Counted from the stretch's first letter, positions 1 to 9,743 are shown. The stretch is DNA of 64,000 nucleotides from Eutreptiella sp. 'Long Island Sound 2002' (GCA_964036045.1 OZ038385.1:18137786-18201785); one strand, 5' to 3'. The notes: generated from the sequence alone by a model not told the origin. Program-made: numbers and translations.

Positions 1-659
1 TTCCCTCCACATTCACCTGCGAGGGAATCTTTTTCCAAACAATGTCCTGAAATGTGGAATCCAAGAATTCAAGAAGCTCCAGCGACAAAGACACGTTGAA
101 CACAGGCCCAGATGAACCCACCCACCCCCTAGCCTGCCACCTCCGAGCCACCCCTTGGCCCCCATGAGGACATAACTCAGAATCTGCACAAATTGCGACT
201 TTGGGCTCATCTGCATGCAACCTCAGGGCCTCCAGGGCTGCCAGCAACTCCGCTGTGTTGATGATTTGTTTCATGTGTAGGGAAACCAGCTCTGCAACCA
301 CAATATCGTTTTTAGAAAAAATGCCATGGCCACCCACAAACCCCACATTATGGAAACGTTCTTACGAGCCGTCAGTAAAAATGAACAAACAGCCTTCCTC
401 TTGTCCTGTTGTCCAAATGTGCAATGAGTTTGTGCAGGGACCTCATTTTTCTCGTGAGCCTGCGCTTAGCTTTAAGTTGTGCTGTGGAAGGAGGAGGCGT
501 GGGTGGGACACGGTTCAGTGTGGGGTGAGTCCCCGAATCTCCCCCTTGCAGGGAGATGAGCAGATCAATGAGATGTGATGGGTGCAGCGCCACAGACTTG
601 GTTTGCTGCCGCTTGTGAAATATCTGGACCCAAAAACGTACCCCCCCCCCCTTGCGCAA
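1..659 (-). pseudogene. Decayed RNase H domain of a retroelement, cut by the window edge
   Basis: Read on the minus strand from about 400 down to 1, one frame gives RNase HI signatures: FTDGS (first acidic residue), GFVGGHGIF, NTAELLAALEALR (Glu motif) and AICADSE (third acidic motif). Near the left edge comes WKKIPSQVNVEGN, which matches WEHVPAHVNVQGN in the other RNase H at 14036-14836. A TAA lies directly after FTDGS and the spacing after CADSE is disturbed, so this copy is dead. The reading upstream (to about 659) is basic and leads into the FTDGS motif, but I recognise no domain in it. The domain probably belongs to the same retroelement class as the 11.4-14.8 kb element. It continues beyond position 1. 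Confidence 0.75.
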
Positions 660-1214
660 GCACGCTGAAAGTCAGCAAAACGACGGTAACACGGGTTCAT
701 GTGCTTAGACAAGGCAGTGCTTGCGCGCAACACGCGGTACCAAAAGAACGTATGTCATCGGAAACCTGCCCATACCTCACCCTAAGCACAATTGTCGCAA
801 CAGGGCACTACAACACAATGTGCAGGCAAATTTCAGCAAGTTCTGGAGGTCCTCACTGCCCATCAGGGCCATCAGGAGCTGTGGAATAGAAGCCCTTTCC
901 CACCTTGCGCCTCATCTTGAACAATTGCACATGCTTGCCCTTTGGGGCAGCCTTTGGGGCAGGCTTGGCTTCAGGTTTTGGAATGGTTTTAGGCTTCCTA
1001 TTCCTTGGGTTGCAATTGCAAGCAGAATGTTGGTATGAGCAGGAGGAACTACCACAAGCATGATCAAGCCCACCTTTCCCTCTACAAGCGAAGCACAATC
1101 GCATAATGTTACATTTCTGACCATAAAAACCGTGGTCAGAAAATTCCATCAAAACAACGGTAACACGGGCTCATGTGCTTAGACAAGGCAGTGCTTGCGC
1201 AAGGGGGGGGGGGG
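641..1214. mobile_element. TIR element with poly(C)/poly(G) ends (P family)
   Basis: The left end is a C run followed by TTGCGCAAGCACG. The right end is GTGCTTGCGCAA followed by a G run, so the two ends are inverted repeats. Both are flanked by TA (639-640 and 1215-1216), which fits a TA target duplication. A subterminal motif, CGGTAACACGGG then TCATGTGCTTAGACAAGG, occurs near the left end (about 680-725) and again at the right end (about 1155-1200) in the same orientation. Related ends lie at 1396-1460, 29249-29354, 49395-49465 and 49640-49695. The element holds one small ORF (853-1152, minus). The superfamily is uncertain; a TA duplication is typical of Tc1/mariner but I see no transposase. 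Confidence 0.55.
853..1152 (-). CDS. Small Cys/His-rich ORF inside the P element
   Basis: This reads as 99 residues. The N-terminal half carries a Cys/His cluster (KCNIMRLCFACRGKGG, then DHACG and CSYQHSACNC) that could bind zinc. The middle is a Lys/Pro/Ala linker. The C-terminus HVQLFKM...GFYSTAPDGPDGQ resembles HVQPFKV...FFTVPLDPQ at the end of the ORF at 9114-9647 in another TIR element, so two different elements carry relatives of one protein. The function is unknown; a DNA-binding accessory protein or the tail of a decayed transposase are both possible. The start is uncertain because the frame may extend past the listed Met by splicing. Confidence 0.35.
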   Translation of the reverse strand: MMEFSDHGFYGQKCNIMRLCFACRGKGGLDHACGSSSCSYQHSACNCNPRNRKPKTIPKPEAKPAPKAAPKGKHVQLFKMRRKVGKGFYSTAPDGPDGQ

Positions 1215-1676
1215 TAAGAAATATGCTGAAATATGCTTTAGAGAAACAGGAGCCTTGGATGCAGTTTCATGGCAAATCGTTCAAGAAACACTGCCTAACA
1301 AAGAGGACAAAGCAATGAGTTGGGGTAAAACAGAAAAACGGTGACAAGCACCATGTGGTAGTGCCCACAAGAAGAAACCGAAAGGAGCGGCCAGGAAAAC
1401 AACGGTCGAACGGGCTCCTGTGCTTGGAAAAAGCAGTACTTGCGCACAGGGGGGGCGGGGGCAAATAGCGAGATCACATTCAAATAAAGAGGCTTGCATG
1501 TCTGCCTTGGAAGCATGGGTGATGACACAACACTCACAAAGAGGCCTAAAATTGCAGATTCAAACACATGCAAGCGATCAACAAACGACAAGAGAAACGC
1601 CACGGGCACCATTCCCACAAAAAGCCGCCTCCGTTGCAACTCCATGTGCATCATCACCACCAATACCAACAGCCAA
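1215..1676. other. Spacer with a further P-family end
   Basis: The stretch 1396-1460 repeats the P-family right end (ACAACGGTCGAACGGG, GTGCTTGG, ACTTGCGCA, then a G run). No coding region is recognisable in the rest. Confidence 0.4.
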
Positions 1677-1872
1677 GGGGGAATGTTTGCCCGGTGCGCG
1701 CCCGGCGCGCTACTTTTGTATTAACTATCCCGACTTCAGCCCCAGATTTACCCTCCCATGGAGAAGCCCCCCAAGTAGACCACATTGCACTGCACACCTT
1801 CCCTACAAAGCACGTGGCAAAATAAAGCAATATCTGTGACTTCAACCACTCCAACTGTCATTTGTAGTGTAA

Positions 1873-3430
1873 TTAACAAACAACATTGGTCCCACAAGTG
1901 TGGGTGTCAATACATTCATTACAATAGTGCTCCTTACACTCATCACAAACTGCGACGGTGGAGCGCCTTTGGCAACACAAAACACACACTTCCGCCTCAT
2001 CCTCTGCCTCATCTTGCGTGGCGGCCGAGTTGCTTTGGTCAGTCCAAACGTGAGGCGGGACATGCTCCCATGGTCCGTAGGGGGGGTGACGGAAGGAAAT
2101 CATATTAAGGAGCAATAGTCCATGGGGCTTCTACCCATTCCAGCCCCCAAACTCACCCAAGGGGCAAGTCGCGCGGGTTTCTGGAGAGCTGCCGCCCTGT
2201 ATGACAAGAGGCTCCCCCCTCCGTCCTTTAGGTTGCCTCACGTGAGGCCCGTCCATGCTTCATGAGCCCCTCCGCGCTGTTGGAAGACAGAGCACCCTCC
2301 TGCATGCTGTACAGCATGGTGGAGTGTCGTGCATGGGGGTCACGAACCCATCCCTGGCCCTGTCGGGCCATGCCAGGCAATTCCGTGCAGAGACGCTGTG
2401 CTCCGCGAAGAGAGGGAAAGGTAAAGGGGTTAGGGGGCCACTCCCCCACGGAGGGTGGGGTGGAGTACCGGACTTCGTACTGACCCATGTCCTCATCACA
2501 CTCACGATGAGTGCTGCCCGCTCGTGAGGCAGACATCACGCTCTCAAAAAGTGGCGCCAGCAGGGTGGGGGGCAGATCGGGGGGGGTAGAACACCGGATG
2601 GCATATTGTTGCACGTCCTCATCAGACGCACTCATCACAAACTGCGACGGTGGAGCGCCTTTGGCAACACAAAACACACACTTCCGCCTCATCCTCTGCC
2701 TCATCTTGCGTGGCGGCCGAGTTGCTTTGGTCAGTCCAAACGTGAGGCGGGACATGCTCCCATGGTCCGTAGGGGGGGTGACGGACTTGCCTCCGGATGC
2801 AAAACTGAGTGAAATGCAACAAAATGCGGACTGACTGGTGCAACTCATTGGGGCCGCCACGCCAGATGTTCCTAACCAAACCCCAATGCCACAACCGAGC
2901 AAACAGCTGCTCAATGCGTGCCCTGTACCACCCATGGACATCATTGTAACCTTGTTGGCGGGCTGTCAAAGTGCCATTCTTTCTTCCAATGAATGGCACA
3001 ATGACATGAATCCGGCCTTTATAAGCGCCATCATGGCCCCCAACTTCAAAATCAAAGAAATCACCTCGGGTACGAGAAGGTCCGTACCCATCCCAAATCA
3101 AAACATCTGCTGATGTCCCGGGGGCCAAGGGGCAAATCCATACAATGTTGCCCAACATATCAACGGCAACAGTGACCTTGTAAACATGCGACGCATACTT
3201 AGGATTCCACAGGTCTGCACTCCATATCCCGCCAATGGAACTGATGGGCATGGAGTCTGTGAAATGCGTCATAAAGAATGGAAAATGGGGACAATGGTTG
3301 AAAGGATTCAACCTGTCGGCCCATCGAATCTCTTGAACAACATGGTTGAGGTATTCGCGAGCACGGGCAACACTCTGCCGCCAGGCAACCTCCGAACATT
3401 CTGCGTGCTTCAGGTGCCGGTCTTGGCGAA
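1873..3430 (-). pseudogene. Harbinger-type DDE transposase with C-terminal Cys/His cluster
   Basis: The best stretch is 3311-2622, and the frame stays open upstream to about 3430, where the satellite replaces the N-terminus. The catalytic triad of the DDE_Tnp_4 fold can be placed: Asp in FTDSMPI (codon near 3256), Asp in EVGGHDGAYKG (near 3031) and Glu in RARIEQLFARL (near 2911). After HPPYGPWEHVPPHVW comes an acidic linker and a Cys-rich block, VCVLCCQRRSTVAVCDEC. In the unbroken order, seen at 2092-1900, the block continues KEHYCNECIDTHTCGT, giving a Cys2-Cys2-Cys2-His-Cys pattern like a B-box or treble clef. A 692-bp duplication/insertion splits this block. The enzyme would cut at the element ends and make 3-bp duplications. 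The missing N-terminus and the split make this copy inactive. Confidence 0.8.
1935..2784. repeat. Direct duplication of 158 bp, 692 bp apart
   Basis: The segments 1935-2092 and 2627-2784 are almost identical. Both code for the linker and first half of the transposase zinc cluster. The 534 bp between them are absent from the 47958-48740 copy. On the minus strand they read as a partly repetitive peptide with QQYAIRCSTPPDLPP and GQYEVRYSTPPSVGE. Confidence 0.85.
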
Positions 3431-3440
3431 TTGGCTACAT

Positions 3441-3850
3441 CTACATCACCCCTGCATTCTTGGGGGTTCCCAACAAAGGGAACAAAATCAAAACTCAAAA
3501 CCTACGCCGGGGGTCACCATGATGCACCACGCAACAAAGCGTGGATTCAAAGATTGTCCCGGTTTCCTCAATAGCACCGGACGGTTGGGGCCCAAAAGAG
3601 GGCGGAAATGCTACATCACCCCTGCATTCTCGGGGGTCCCCAACAAAGGGAACAAAATCAAAACTCAAAACCTACGCCGGGGGTCACCATGATGCACCAC
3701 GCAACAAAGCGTGGATTCAAAGATTGTCCCGGTTTCCTCAATAGCACCGGACGGTTGGGGCCCAAAAGAGGGCGGAAATGCTACATCACCCCTGCATTCT
3801 TGGGGGTCCCCAACAAAGGGGGACAAAATCAGAACTCAAAACCTCCGCTA
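3441..3850. repeat. 170-bp satellite, about 2.4 units
   Basis: CTACATCACCCCTGCATTCT begins at 3441, 3611 and 3781, an exact 170-bp period. The unit also holds GGGGGTCCCCAACAAAGGG, a small palindrome CCACGCAACAAAGCGTGG and GGTTGGGGCCCAAAAGAGGG. The same satellite forms 55525-56117. Because 170 is not a multiple of three, long open frames across it read one unit in successive frames and are not genes. Confidence 0.95.
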
Positions 3851-3965
3851 GGGGTCACCATGATGCCCCTAGGGGCCCCTAGTATCTCAAAGTATGGGTC
3901 TCTACTACCGCCAGACGCCCAAATAGTTGCACTGCGCGCGCACTGCGCTTGAGGCGCCCCCTAAG
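3850..3965. mobile_element. Right end of a B-family element nested in A1
   Basis: From ATGATGCCC to GAGGCGCCCCCT this matches the right end of the complete B elements (28572-28676 and 36410-36513). Shared features are CAAAGTATGGGT, CTACTAC, GCCCAAATAGTTGCACTGCG and the iterons before the terminal C run. No matching left end is present, so the satellite occupies the rest of the element. Confidence 0.7.
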
Positions 3966-4045
3966 TGCGCCCCTCAGCGCACCCCCTAAAAGGTCACCGG
4001 TGGGGCACGGGTCCAAAAAGATGCCCGGCGCGCTAACGTTCCCCC

Positions 4046-6397
4046 TAAAAAAAGCGCGGGAAGATGGGCACAACAGCAAACAGTGGCTACACATTAGGGG
4101 ACATATCCTGCACCAATGTGACTGCTCATGCGCAAGCAGTACCCTCCGAACTGGGTGTCTGGGCTCTTGGTACACCCCCACTATACGCACCGTGTGCACA
4201 TTGGCGCACAGTGCCTGTGTCTCCCCATGTGAGGCAATGCGCCAGTGTTTGCAAAATGCCACCGAAGTAAAATTGGGGCCGAAATTGATATGGCCTGTAT
4301 GCATACTGTACTTTGGACAAGCCATACATGGGATCAGGGACAGAGGTTCGCACCAAAGGTCATTACACGGGATTTGTCAAATGTGCGTGCCATTATACTG
4401 TGATTCTCATAAGAAGATGAAAATGGCGGTGCCCATTTGTCGACCACGAAATTGACCACAACTTGGTGCCCCAGTGCAGGGTGGTCCTTAATGAAAAACG
4501 GGGAAAAAACCAACCATTTGTTGATTGGTTGCAGACTTAATGATGTGGTCTGAAAATGTAATAAAATTGAGCATGGACCCTCACATGTACCATGGTTGTA
4601 TTACTGTACTACAATTTAAGCCATTTAAACCCTACAGGATGTGATCGTTGGGCATTTTACTACCAAACTGAGCAGTCAACCGCCTGAGGGTGTGAATGTG
4701 CCGAGTTTGTGTCGGGCACCCACTTCAAAATTAGATCCCAGATTTTCGTCCTGTGTTTTGTCCTGTGTTTATAACCATCCATCCTGAACCATGTTTATGG
4801 TACTTACAAAGAAAGTAAAATGGCATTTTACGGCAGCCGTGTATAGTAAGATACCCAGTCGTCAAGCTTGCAAAAGAGAAGCGAACATCTTTCAGAAAGA
4901 GACAACAGACTCCTTACACCAATCTGTTGCCGCTTAACCTGTGAAACATCCAAAAACAGGAACAGATCAATCACATGTTTTCATCATCAAATCCCCTGAC
5001 CCCCCCCCTGGCCGGGTGTCCCTCGTCGACGGGCAAAAACTTCCGTGTCCTCCCCTTGCTCTTCATCATCCTGGTGTGCTAGCGCTTCGCTCATGCAGCA
5101 CAACACTCCACTGTTTGATCTGTTTTCGAGACGCGGCATTTTGACCCCTTGTAATCGGTGACTTGACTTTCGAGAGAAAGGTGTGCCCGTGAGACGGGCA
5201 AAGCTTGTGAACTACGGTTTAACACATGGCACATTGTGGCAAAATAGGCAGTAGCAGCAAAATTTACTCTTGCTTTGGCAGAGTCCACAAAGCCGAGGTG
5301 CCCATGGGCACGTGGCTATCGAGCCATCTCGCAACGCAATGCTGTGGCTGTATGATGATTCTTGGGTCAACACCCATGGAGTTTTTTTTCTTGCTTTCGG
5401 TGAACATAGTCGGACAGCTGCGAAGGTGAGAGCAGGGGTATGTTACATATTGGCGCAGGGCCGGAGTCAGTTAATACACAAAGATAGGGGACACTGTCTT
5501 CTCCTGACGACACTACAGAATAAGCCGCCCGGTGTCAGCCAAACCTTTGATGTGAAGGCAAAACCAGGAACGCAAAAAACAATGTGACTAAAGGTAGTTT
5601 TGCTTTCAGAAATTCTCAGGTCAACACCCATGGAGTTTCATATGATTGACGACTAATAAAGATTGTTGTAGCACAGAAAGTTGCCAACGGAGGCAAAACA
5701 TCACAAGGCCTGCACAAATAGATGACAGTCCCTTTGATTCCCAAATGCACATCATGGTGACCACGTGTGCTGATCATGGCAAAACGGATTTCACAGATTC
5801 ATAGTGTGGGGGCTCTCAATTCAGAGTGCATATGGTGCAAAAATGGCCCTTAGCTGCCCCAGTGGCTGGGACTGACTTCGGGTAAGTGCGCGTGTGTCGC
5901 AACGCACAAAATGTTTCCATTTTCTACAACTGGATAAAATTCACCATCCCGTTTGCTCATTCAAGGAACGATGGGAATGATTTCCATTGATTCCAATGAT
6001 TTCCATTTGTGCACATCCAAAGAAAGTCAAAATATTTTTGTGTCCTGTTTGTCACCCCACCCCCCACACTTTGTCCACTCTCTGTCCTTGCACATGTGTC
6101 TTTCGTAATTACAGCGTCATGAGCAGCTGACCATATCGAAGGTCCTGATGGGTATTGGTGCGTGCAAGTTGACTCATTGTGTATTGCAATGTGTATTCGG
6201 GATATTTGTGGGGGTATACCCAATGTGTATATGCCGGTTCATAGCAATGCAGTTGGCGACTTGACTAGCACATTTTGACCTATAATTTCCAACGCGCTTC
6301 TTCCCAAGTTTTTAACCAAGCTGATTCCACCCAGGTGACCAATATGTTGCACACAGCATTCTCTGTAATTGCGACTCGTGGCGACCCCCCCCCCTCG
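4046..6397. other. Intergenic stretch without a recognisable gene
   Basis: The base composition is more even than in the genes. Open frames are short and without family features. CAACACCCATGGAGTTT occurs twice (about 5370 and 5622). This lies downstream of the methyltransferase gene that ends at 6398. Confidence 0.5.
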
Positions 6398-8704
6398 TTA
6401 TCGCCCCGTCTGTGCTTCCTCCCGCCGCCGTTCCCCCGGGGCAACGACAGCATTGCTGAGGCCCTCGAGGCTCGGGTGCCCCGGCGGTGCGCCCACCAGC
6501 ACGTCCCGCTTCCGCCCCACGTGCTGTGCGAACTGCAACAGCCACGTGTGGTACCCCGCGGCCTCCACCGCCCATTGCTGCCGGTCCAGCTCCACCACCG
6601 CCTTGGCCCACCGCCGCCACGGCTCCTCAGGTCCAGCCCCCCACGCCCCCCCGGCCTCTGTCTCCCCCTCTTCCCCTTCCGCAGTAGGCACCGCCCCAGA
6701 CGCCGCAGCGACCCCGGCCCCGGCCTCGGCTCCAGGGCGCCCGTCGCCGGGCCCGCCGCTGTAGTCTGCCGCGGCCGCCAGTATGCGGAACTCCTCATCC
6801 ACGTCCTCCAGCTGCGCACGCAGCCACCCGCTGCGGGGGTACGCCACCACGCCAGCGGTCGCGACCTGCTCGTCGATGCGAATGCGGCGCCCGCGGCGGT
6901 TCCGCCGCCAGCGCGCGTGGGACCGCTCGTCCAAGGCCAGAGTGCCGCCGGGGGCGGAGCGGGCGGATGCGGCACGCGTGCGCGACTCCGCATCGGAGTC
7001 CGTGGGCTCGTCCTCCGATTCCGGACTCGGGGCCGTGCTTTCGCTCCCTCCTTCGGACTTGCCCAGGAGGTTATAATCCATTGTGAAGCGCACCTTCCCG
7101 ATGCAGCACGGCGCCACCACATACACGGCCCCGCGCTGCACCGCGGAGCTGATGACGAGGTCCGTGCCGGCCCCGCACACGTGCAGCGCGAGCGCGCAGT
7201 CGTACGACGCCGGGTACGCCTCGATGCTGCCGACCCAGGCCTCCACATTGGGCAGCCCCGCGGCGTGCGCGCGCTCCTCCAGCAGCTCCAGCGCCCGCGC
7301 CTTCAGGTCCACCGCAACAAACCGCAGCGCTGGGAAGCGGTGCGCGAGGGGCAGCACGAGGTTCCCGCTCCCGGACCCGAAGTCCACGACCACCGCGCCG
7401 TCGGGAAGGCGGAGGCGGGCCAACACCCGCGTGAAATACTCCACCTGCCACAGCTTGCGCTGCGCCCGCAAGTCGTCCCCCAGCAGCCCGCCCTTGCCCG
7501 GGTGCAGAGCGACGGGCATGCGCTGCCAGCCCATGTCGGCTGCCGCATGCCCAGCCAAGGCGGAGTAGCACCGCGCCATCATCCCCTGGAAATCAGCGTC
7601 CGGTGCCCCGTCAGGGGGCGCTGCCGCCGCCCGGGCCCGGCCCTGCCCAAGCTCATCCACCGCCGCAACATCTCCTGCGTCCTCCGCCACCGTGTCCTCC
7701 GCACGCGTGACGCCCGCCCCGCCGTCCGGCGCCGCGCAGGCGTGCCCGGTCGGGGTGATGCGCACCAGCACCCGCCGCATGGCCTCCCGCTGGCGCTGCT
7801 GCTTCCGACGGCGGCTCGCGCGGCGCGCCGGGGCCCGCGGGCTCGGCGGGCGCTTCTGCGGCGCGCGGGACCGGGGATCCACGTGCACGCGTGCGGACAC
7901 TGGGCCCGGGAACGGGGGCCCGAAGCGGTGCCCATTGAGCGCGAGGACCGCGGCGGCCGCGGCGTCGGGGTCCTTGAACTCCACCTTGGCGCTGCCCAAG
8001 TGCAGCTTCCCCTGGTCCCGCTTCGAGGGGCTGTCGGACACCGGCCGGAAGCGGATCGCGACGGGCCGGAGGTCCGACGCCGCGGTGCTGACCTCCGCGC
8101 AGTACTCACACAGGGAGGCTGTGAGGGCGGCCGGGGGTTCGAACCAGGGGAACCCGGAGACATGCACCAGCTGCCCGTTCTGCGCGGCGTCCGGGTCCAG
8201 AGGCGGCAGGACGTCCTGCCCGTCGTGGGCGGTCGCGAGCACCGACATGGCGCACAGCGCCGCTGCGGGAGGGCCTGCGTGCCGGCGGTGCCACAGGGCG
8301 AAGGCCAGAGCGGCAGTGACAAGGCTGGTCATGGCCATCACTGCCTCAGGCAGCCCCCACGCAGACCCGGGGGGGCCTCCTCCGAGGAGTCCGTGCAGTA
8401 CTGTAGTGGGCCTGCGCGGCCGCCCGGGCCCCACGTACCGGGGCCCTTGGGGCCGCACTGGGCGGGTGACGCTGGAACTGCTGACAGGCTGCCGCAGCAC
8501 TGCTGGGGTTGAGACGGAGGCCCCCTGGTACCTCACATAAAGGGCCCCATTGGCGGAGCGTATGGGGGCGTGCAGGGCGGATATGCACACCACGAGGGCT
8601 GCAGCGATGCAGCAGCCCATGCAGCGCCAAGACAGTGCCGTGGCGGTAGGAGGCGGCGATGGCGCAGAGCACCAAAGCGACTCCTCCTCCAGTGCCCTGT
8701 CCAT
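6398..8704 (-). CDS. RRM plus GSTCD/METTL25-type methyltransferase
   Basis: From the Met of MDRALEEESLW the protein has 768 residues. Residues 28-46 and about 121-158 are hydrophobic, so an organelle-targeting or membrane-anchored N-terminus is possible. Residues 178-277 look like an RRM: LVHVSGFPWF fits RNP2 and LGSAKVEFKDPDAAAAAV fits RNP1. A basic linker follows (290-311). Residues 412-545 form a class I SAM-binding domain: motif I VVDFGSGSGNLV, then FVAVDLKARAL, ALHVCGAGTD and VAPCCIGKV. The Leu-His-x-Cys-Gly-x-x-Thr-Asp and Pro-Cys-Cys pair is characteristic of the Methyltransf_32 group that includes GSTCD and METTL25. The C-terminus is acidic and low complexity and ends in a Trp/Gln-rich stretch. 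The substrate is probably RNA, inferred from the RRM. The frame is open upstream to 8860 but there it is a translated (CA)n repeat, so I prefer 8704. An unseen intron near either end is possible. Confidence 0.85.
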   Translation of the reverse strand: MDRALEEESLWCSAPSPPPTATALSWRCMGCCIAAALVVCISALHAPIRSANGALYVRYQGASVSTPAVLRQPVSSSSVTRPVRPQGPRYVGPGRPRRPTTVLHGLLGGGPPGSAWGLPEAVMAMTSLVTAALAFALWHRRHAGPPAAALCAMSVLATAHDGQDVLPPLDPDAAQNGQLVHVSGFPWFEPPAALTASLCEYCAEVSTAASDLRPVAIRFRPVSDSPSKRDQGKLHLGSAKVEFKDPDAAAAAVLALNGHRFGPPFPGPVSARVHVDPRSRAPQKRPPSPRAPARRASRRRKQQRQREAMRRVLVRITPTGHACAAPDGGAGVTRAEDTVAEDAGDVAAVDELGQGRARAAAAPPDGAPDADFQGMMARCYSALAGHAAADMGWQRMPVALHPGKGGLLGDDLRAQRKLWQVEYFTRVLARLRLPDGAVVVDFGSGSGNLVLPLAHRFPALRFVAVDLKARALELLEERAHAAGLPNVEAWVGSIEAYPASYDCALALHVCGAGTDLVISSAVQRGAVYVVAPCCIGKVRFTMDYNLLGKSEGGSESTAPSPESEDEPTDSDAESRTRAASARSAPGGTLALDERSHARWRRNRRGRRIRIDEQVATAGVVAYPRSGWLRAQLEDVDEEFRILAAAADYSGGPGDGRPGAEAGAGVAAASGAVPTAEGEEGETEAGGAWGAGPEEPWRRWAKAVVELDRQQWAVEAAGYHTWLLQFAQHVGRKRDVLVGAPPGHPSLEGLSNAVVAPGERRREEAQTGR

Positions 8705-8836
8705 TGCAGTTGCACTGTCGGGGCGCGGCACCTTCAAAATGCTTGGAATGTGGGGCACAGTGGCAGGGCAGCTCACATGGGTTGGGGCTCTGTAAGGTGA
8801 CCGCAGGAGGGGGGAGGTAAGGTGGCGGGCCCACAT

Positions 8837-8863
8837 GCACACACACACACACACACACACACA
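8837..8863. repeat. (CA)n microsatellite
   Basis: About 13 CA units lie just upstream of the methyltransferase gene and create a false Cys-Val extension of its frame. Confidence 0.95.
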
Positions 8864-8893
8864 TGTGACTGAAGCTGTGCGGCCAGCTCTAAG

Positions 8894-9743
8894 GTACCCT
8901 TTCCCCCCCTTGCAAACTCCCGGGTTAGCGCGCGACGGTCTCCCGGGTGGGGGGGGAGACAGTCGCCAAGTGACGGTCTCCCGGGGGGGGGGGGGGATTG
9001 CAAGGGTATTTCAAGGCAAACTGTGGTACCCTCCACTGATGCAAGCAAAGAGAACACGTGTGAAGCGACTTTTGCATTGATGCGGTGCCAATGTGTTTCA
9101 TCCAACACTAATGTTATTGAGGATCCAAAGGAACGGTGAAGAACTTCTGGGTACGAGAATAACACACTTTGAACGGTTGCACATGCTCAGTTTGCATGAC
9201 AGGCACGGGGTGTGTTGCACTGGCTGATGAGGAGGAGGCAATGGCGCGCGGGGCTGGTTTGGCAGCCGCTTTAGCGCCCGCTTGCATAGCCGAACCAGTC
9301 CGTTTGGCGGCTGGCTTTGCTCTTGGCTGGGGGGCAGCCTTTGCTCTTGCCTTGGGGGCGGCCACCGACTTCTTTGGAGGCACCAAATCCTTAGGGATCC
9401 ACTTTTCCTCACATATATCACGCGTGAAGTACAATTTCCCATCAAACACATGGCCCAAGCCCCAAACTCCACGTGCACTCTTTGCCCATACTACTTCCAC
9501 ATCATTACCCTCCTCTTCCTCCTCTTCCTCCTCTTCCTCCGCACTACTCGAAGATATCACAGAACACACACAGGTGCTTGATTTGTAGTAATGGGAAAGC
9601 AATGCAAGGCCATGCGTAAACCAGATGGGCAACACAAACCAGCACAATACATGTTAAGTAGAAAAACATGGAAGTGACGGTCTCCCGGGTGGGGGGGGGG
9701 GAGATTGCAAGGGGGGGGAGTTTGCAAGGGGGGTACAGGGTAC
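8894..9743. mobile_element. TIR element of about 850 bp with GTACCC ends
   Basis: The left end reads GTACCCTTTCCCCCCCTTGC then AAACTCCC. The complement of the right end reads GTACCCTGTACCCCCCTTGC then AAACTCCC. Inside each terminus are copies of CGGTCTCCCGGGTGGGGG (about 8935, 8975 and 9678). The only ORF inside is 9114-9647. No target duplication outside GTACCC is clear. Confidence 0.65.
9114..9647 (-). CDS. Acidic, Ala/Lys/Pro-rich ORF inside the TIR element
   Basis: This reads as 177 residues. A hydrophobic start is followed by SSSSAEEEEEEEEEE and the compact segment VVWAKSARGVWGLGHV, FDGKLYFTRDICEEKW. That segment looks like a small folded domain; the Trp/Gly spacing suggests a PWWP- or chromo-like barrel, as a guess. 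A basic Ala/Lys/Pro linker then leads to EHVQPFKV and FFTVPLDPQ, which is related to the end of the ORF at 853-1152. The poly-Glu comes from a (TCC)n repeat at 9512-9540. The function is unknown; its place inside TIRs suggests a transposon accessory protein. Confidence 0.45.
   Translation of the reverse strand: MCWFVLPIWFTHGLALLSHYYKSSTCVCSVISSSSAEEEEEEEEEEGNDVEVVWAKSARGVWGLGHVFDGKLYFTRDICEEKWIPKDLVPPKKSVAAPKARAKAAPQPRAKPAAKRTGSAMQAGAKAAAKPAPRAIASSSSASATHPVPVMQTEHVQPFKVCYSRTQKFFTVPLDPQ

Larger units (their letters stand above)
1677..4045. mobile_element. PIF/Harbinger-like DNA transposon A1 (rearranged)
   Basis: The left end GGGGGAATGTTTGCCCGG and the complement of the right end, GGGGGAACGTTAGCGCGCC, are inverted repeats followed by GC-rich iterons. 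Inside, on the minus strand, is a DDE transposase with a zinc-finger-like tail. A shorter copy (47958-48740) has the same ends and an exact TGT duplication. Here the flanks are CAA and TAA, so the 3-bp duplication has mutated or the ends are recombinant. The element has an internal duplication (1935-2092 and 2627-2784) and has been invaded at 3441-3965 by a satellite and the right end of a B-family element. Confidence 0.75.

Noticed and set aside
6275-8512. Plus-strand frame of 745 codons opposite the methyltransferase
   Set aside because: It is the complement of a very GC-rich gene; the minus strand has the RRM and methyltransferase motifs.
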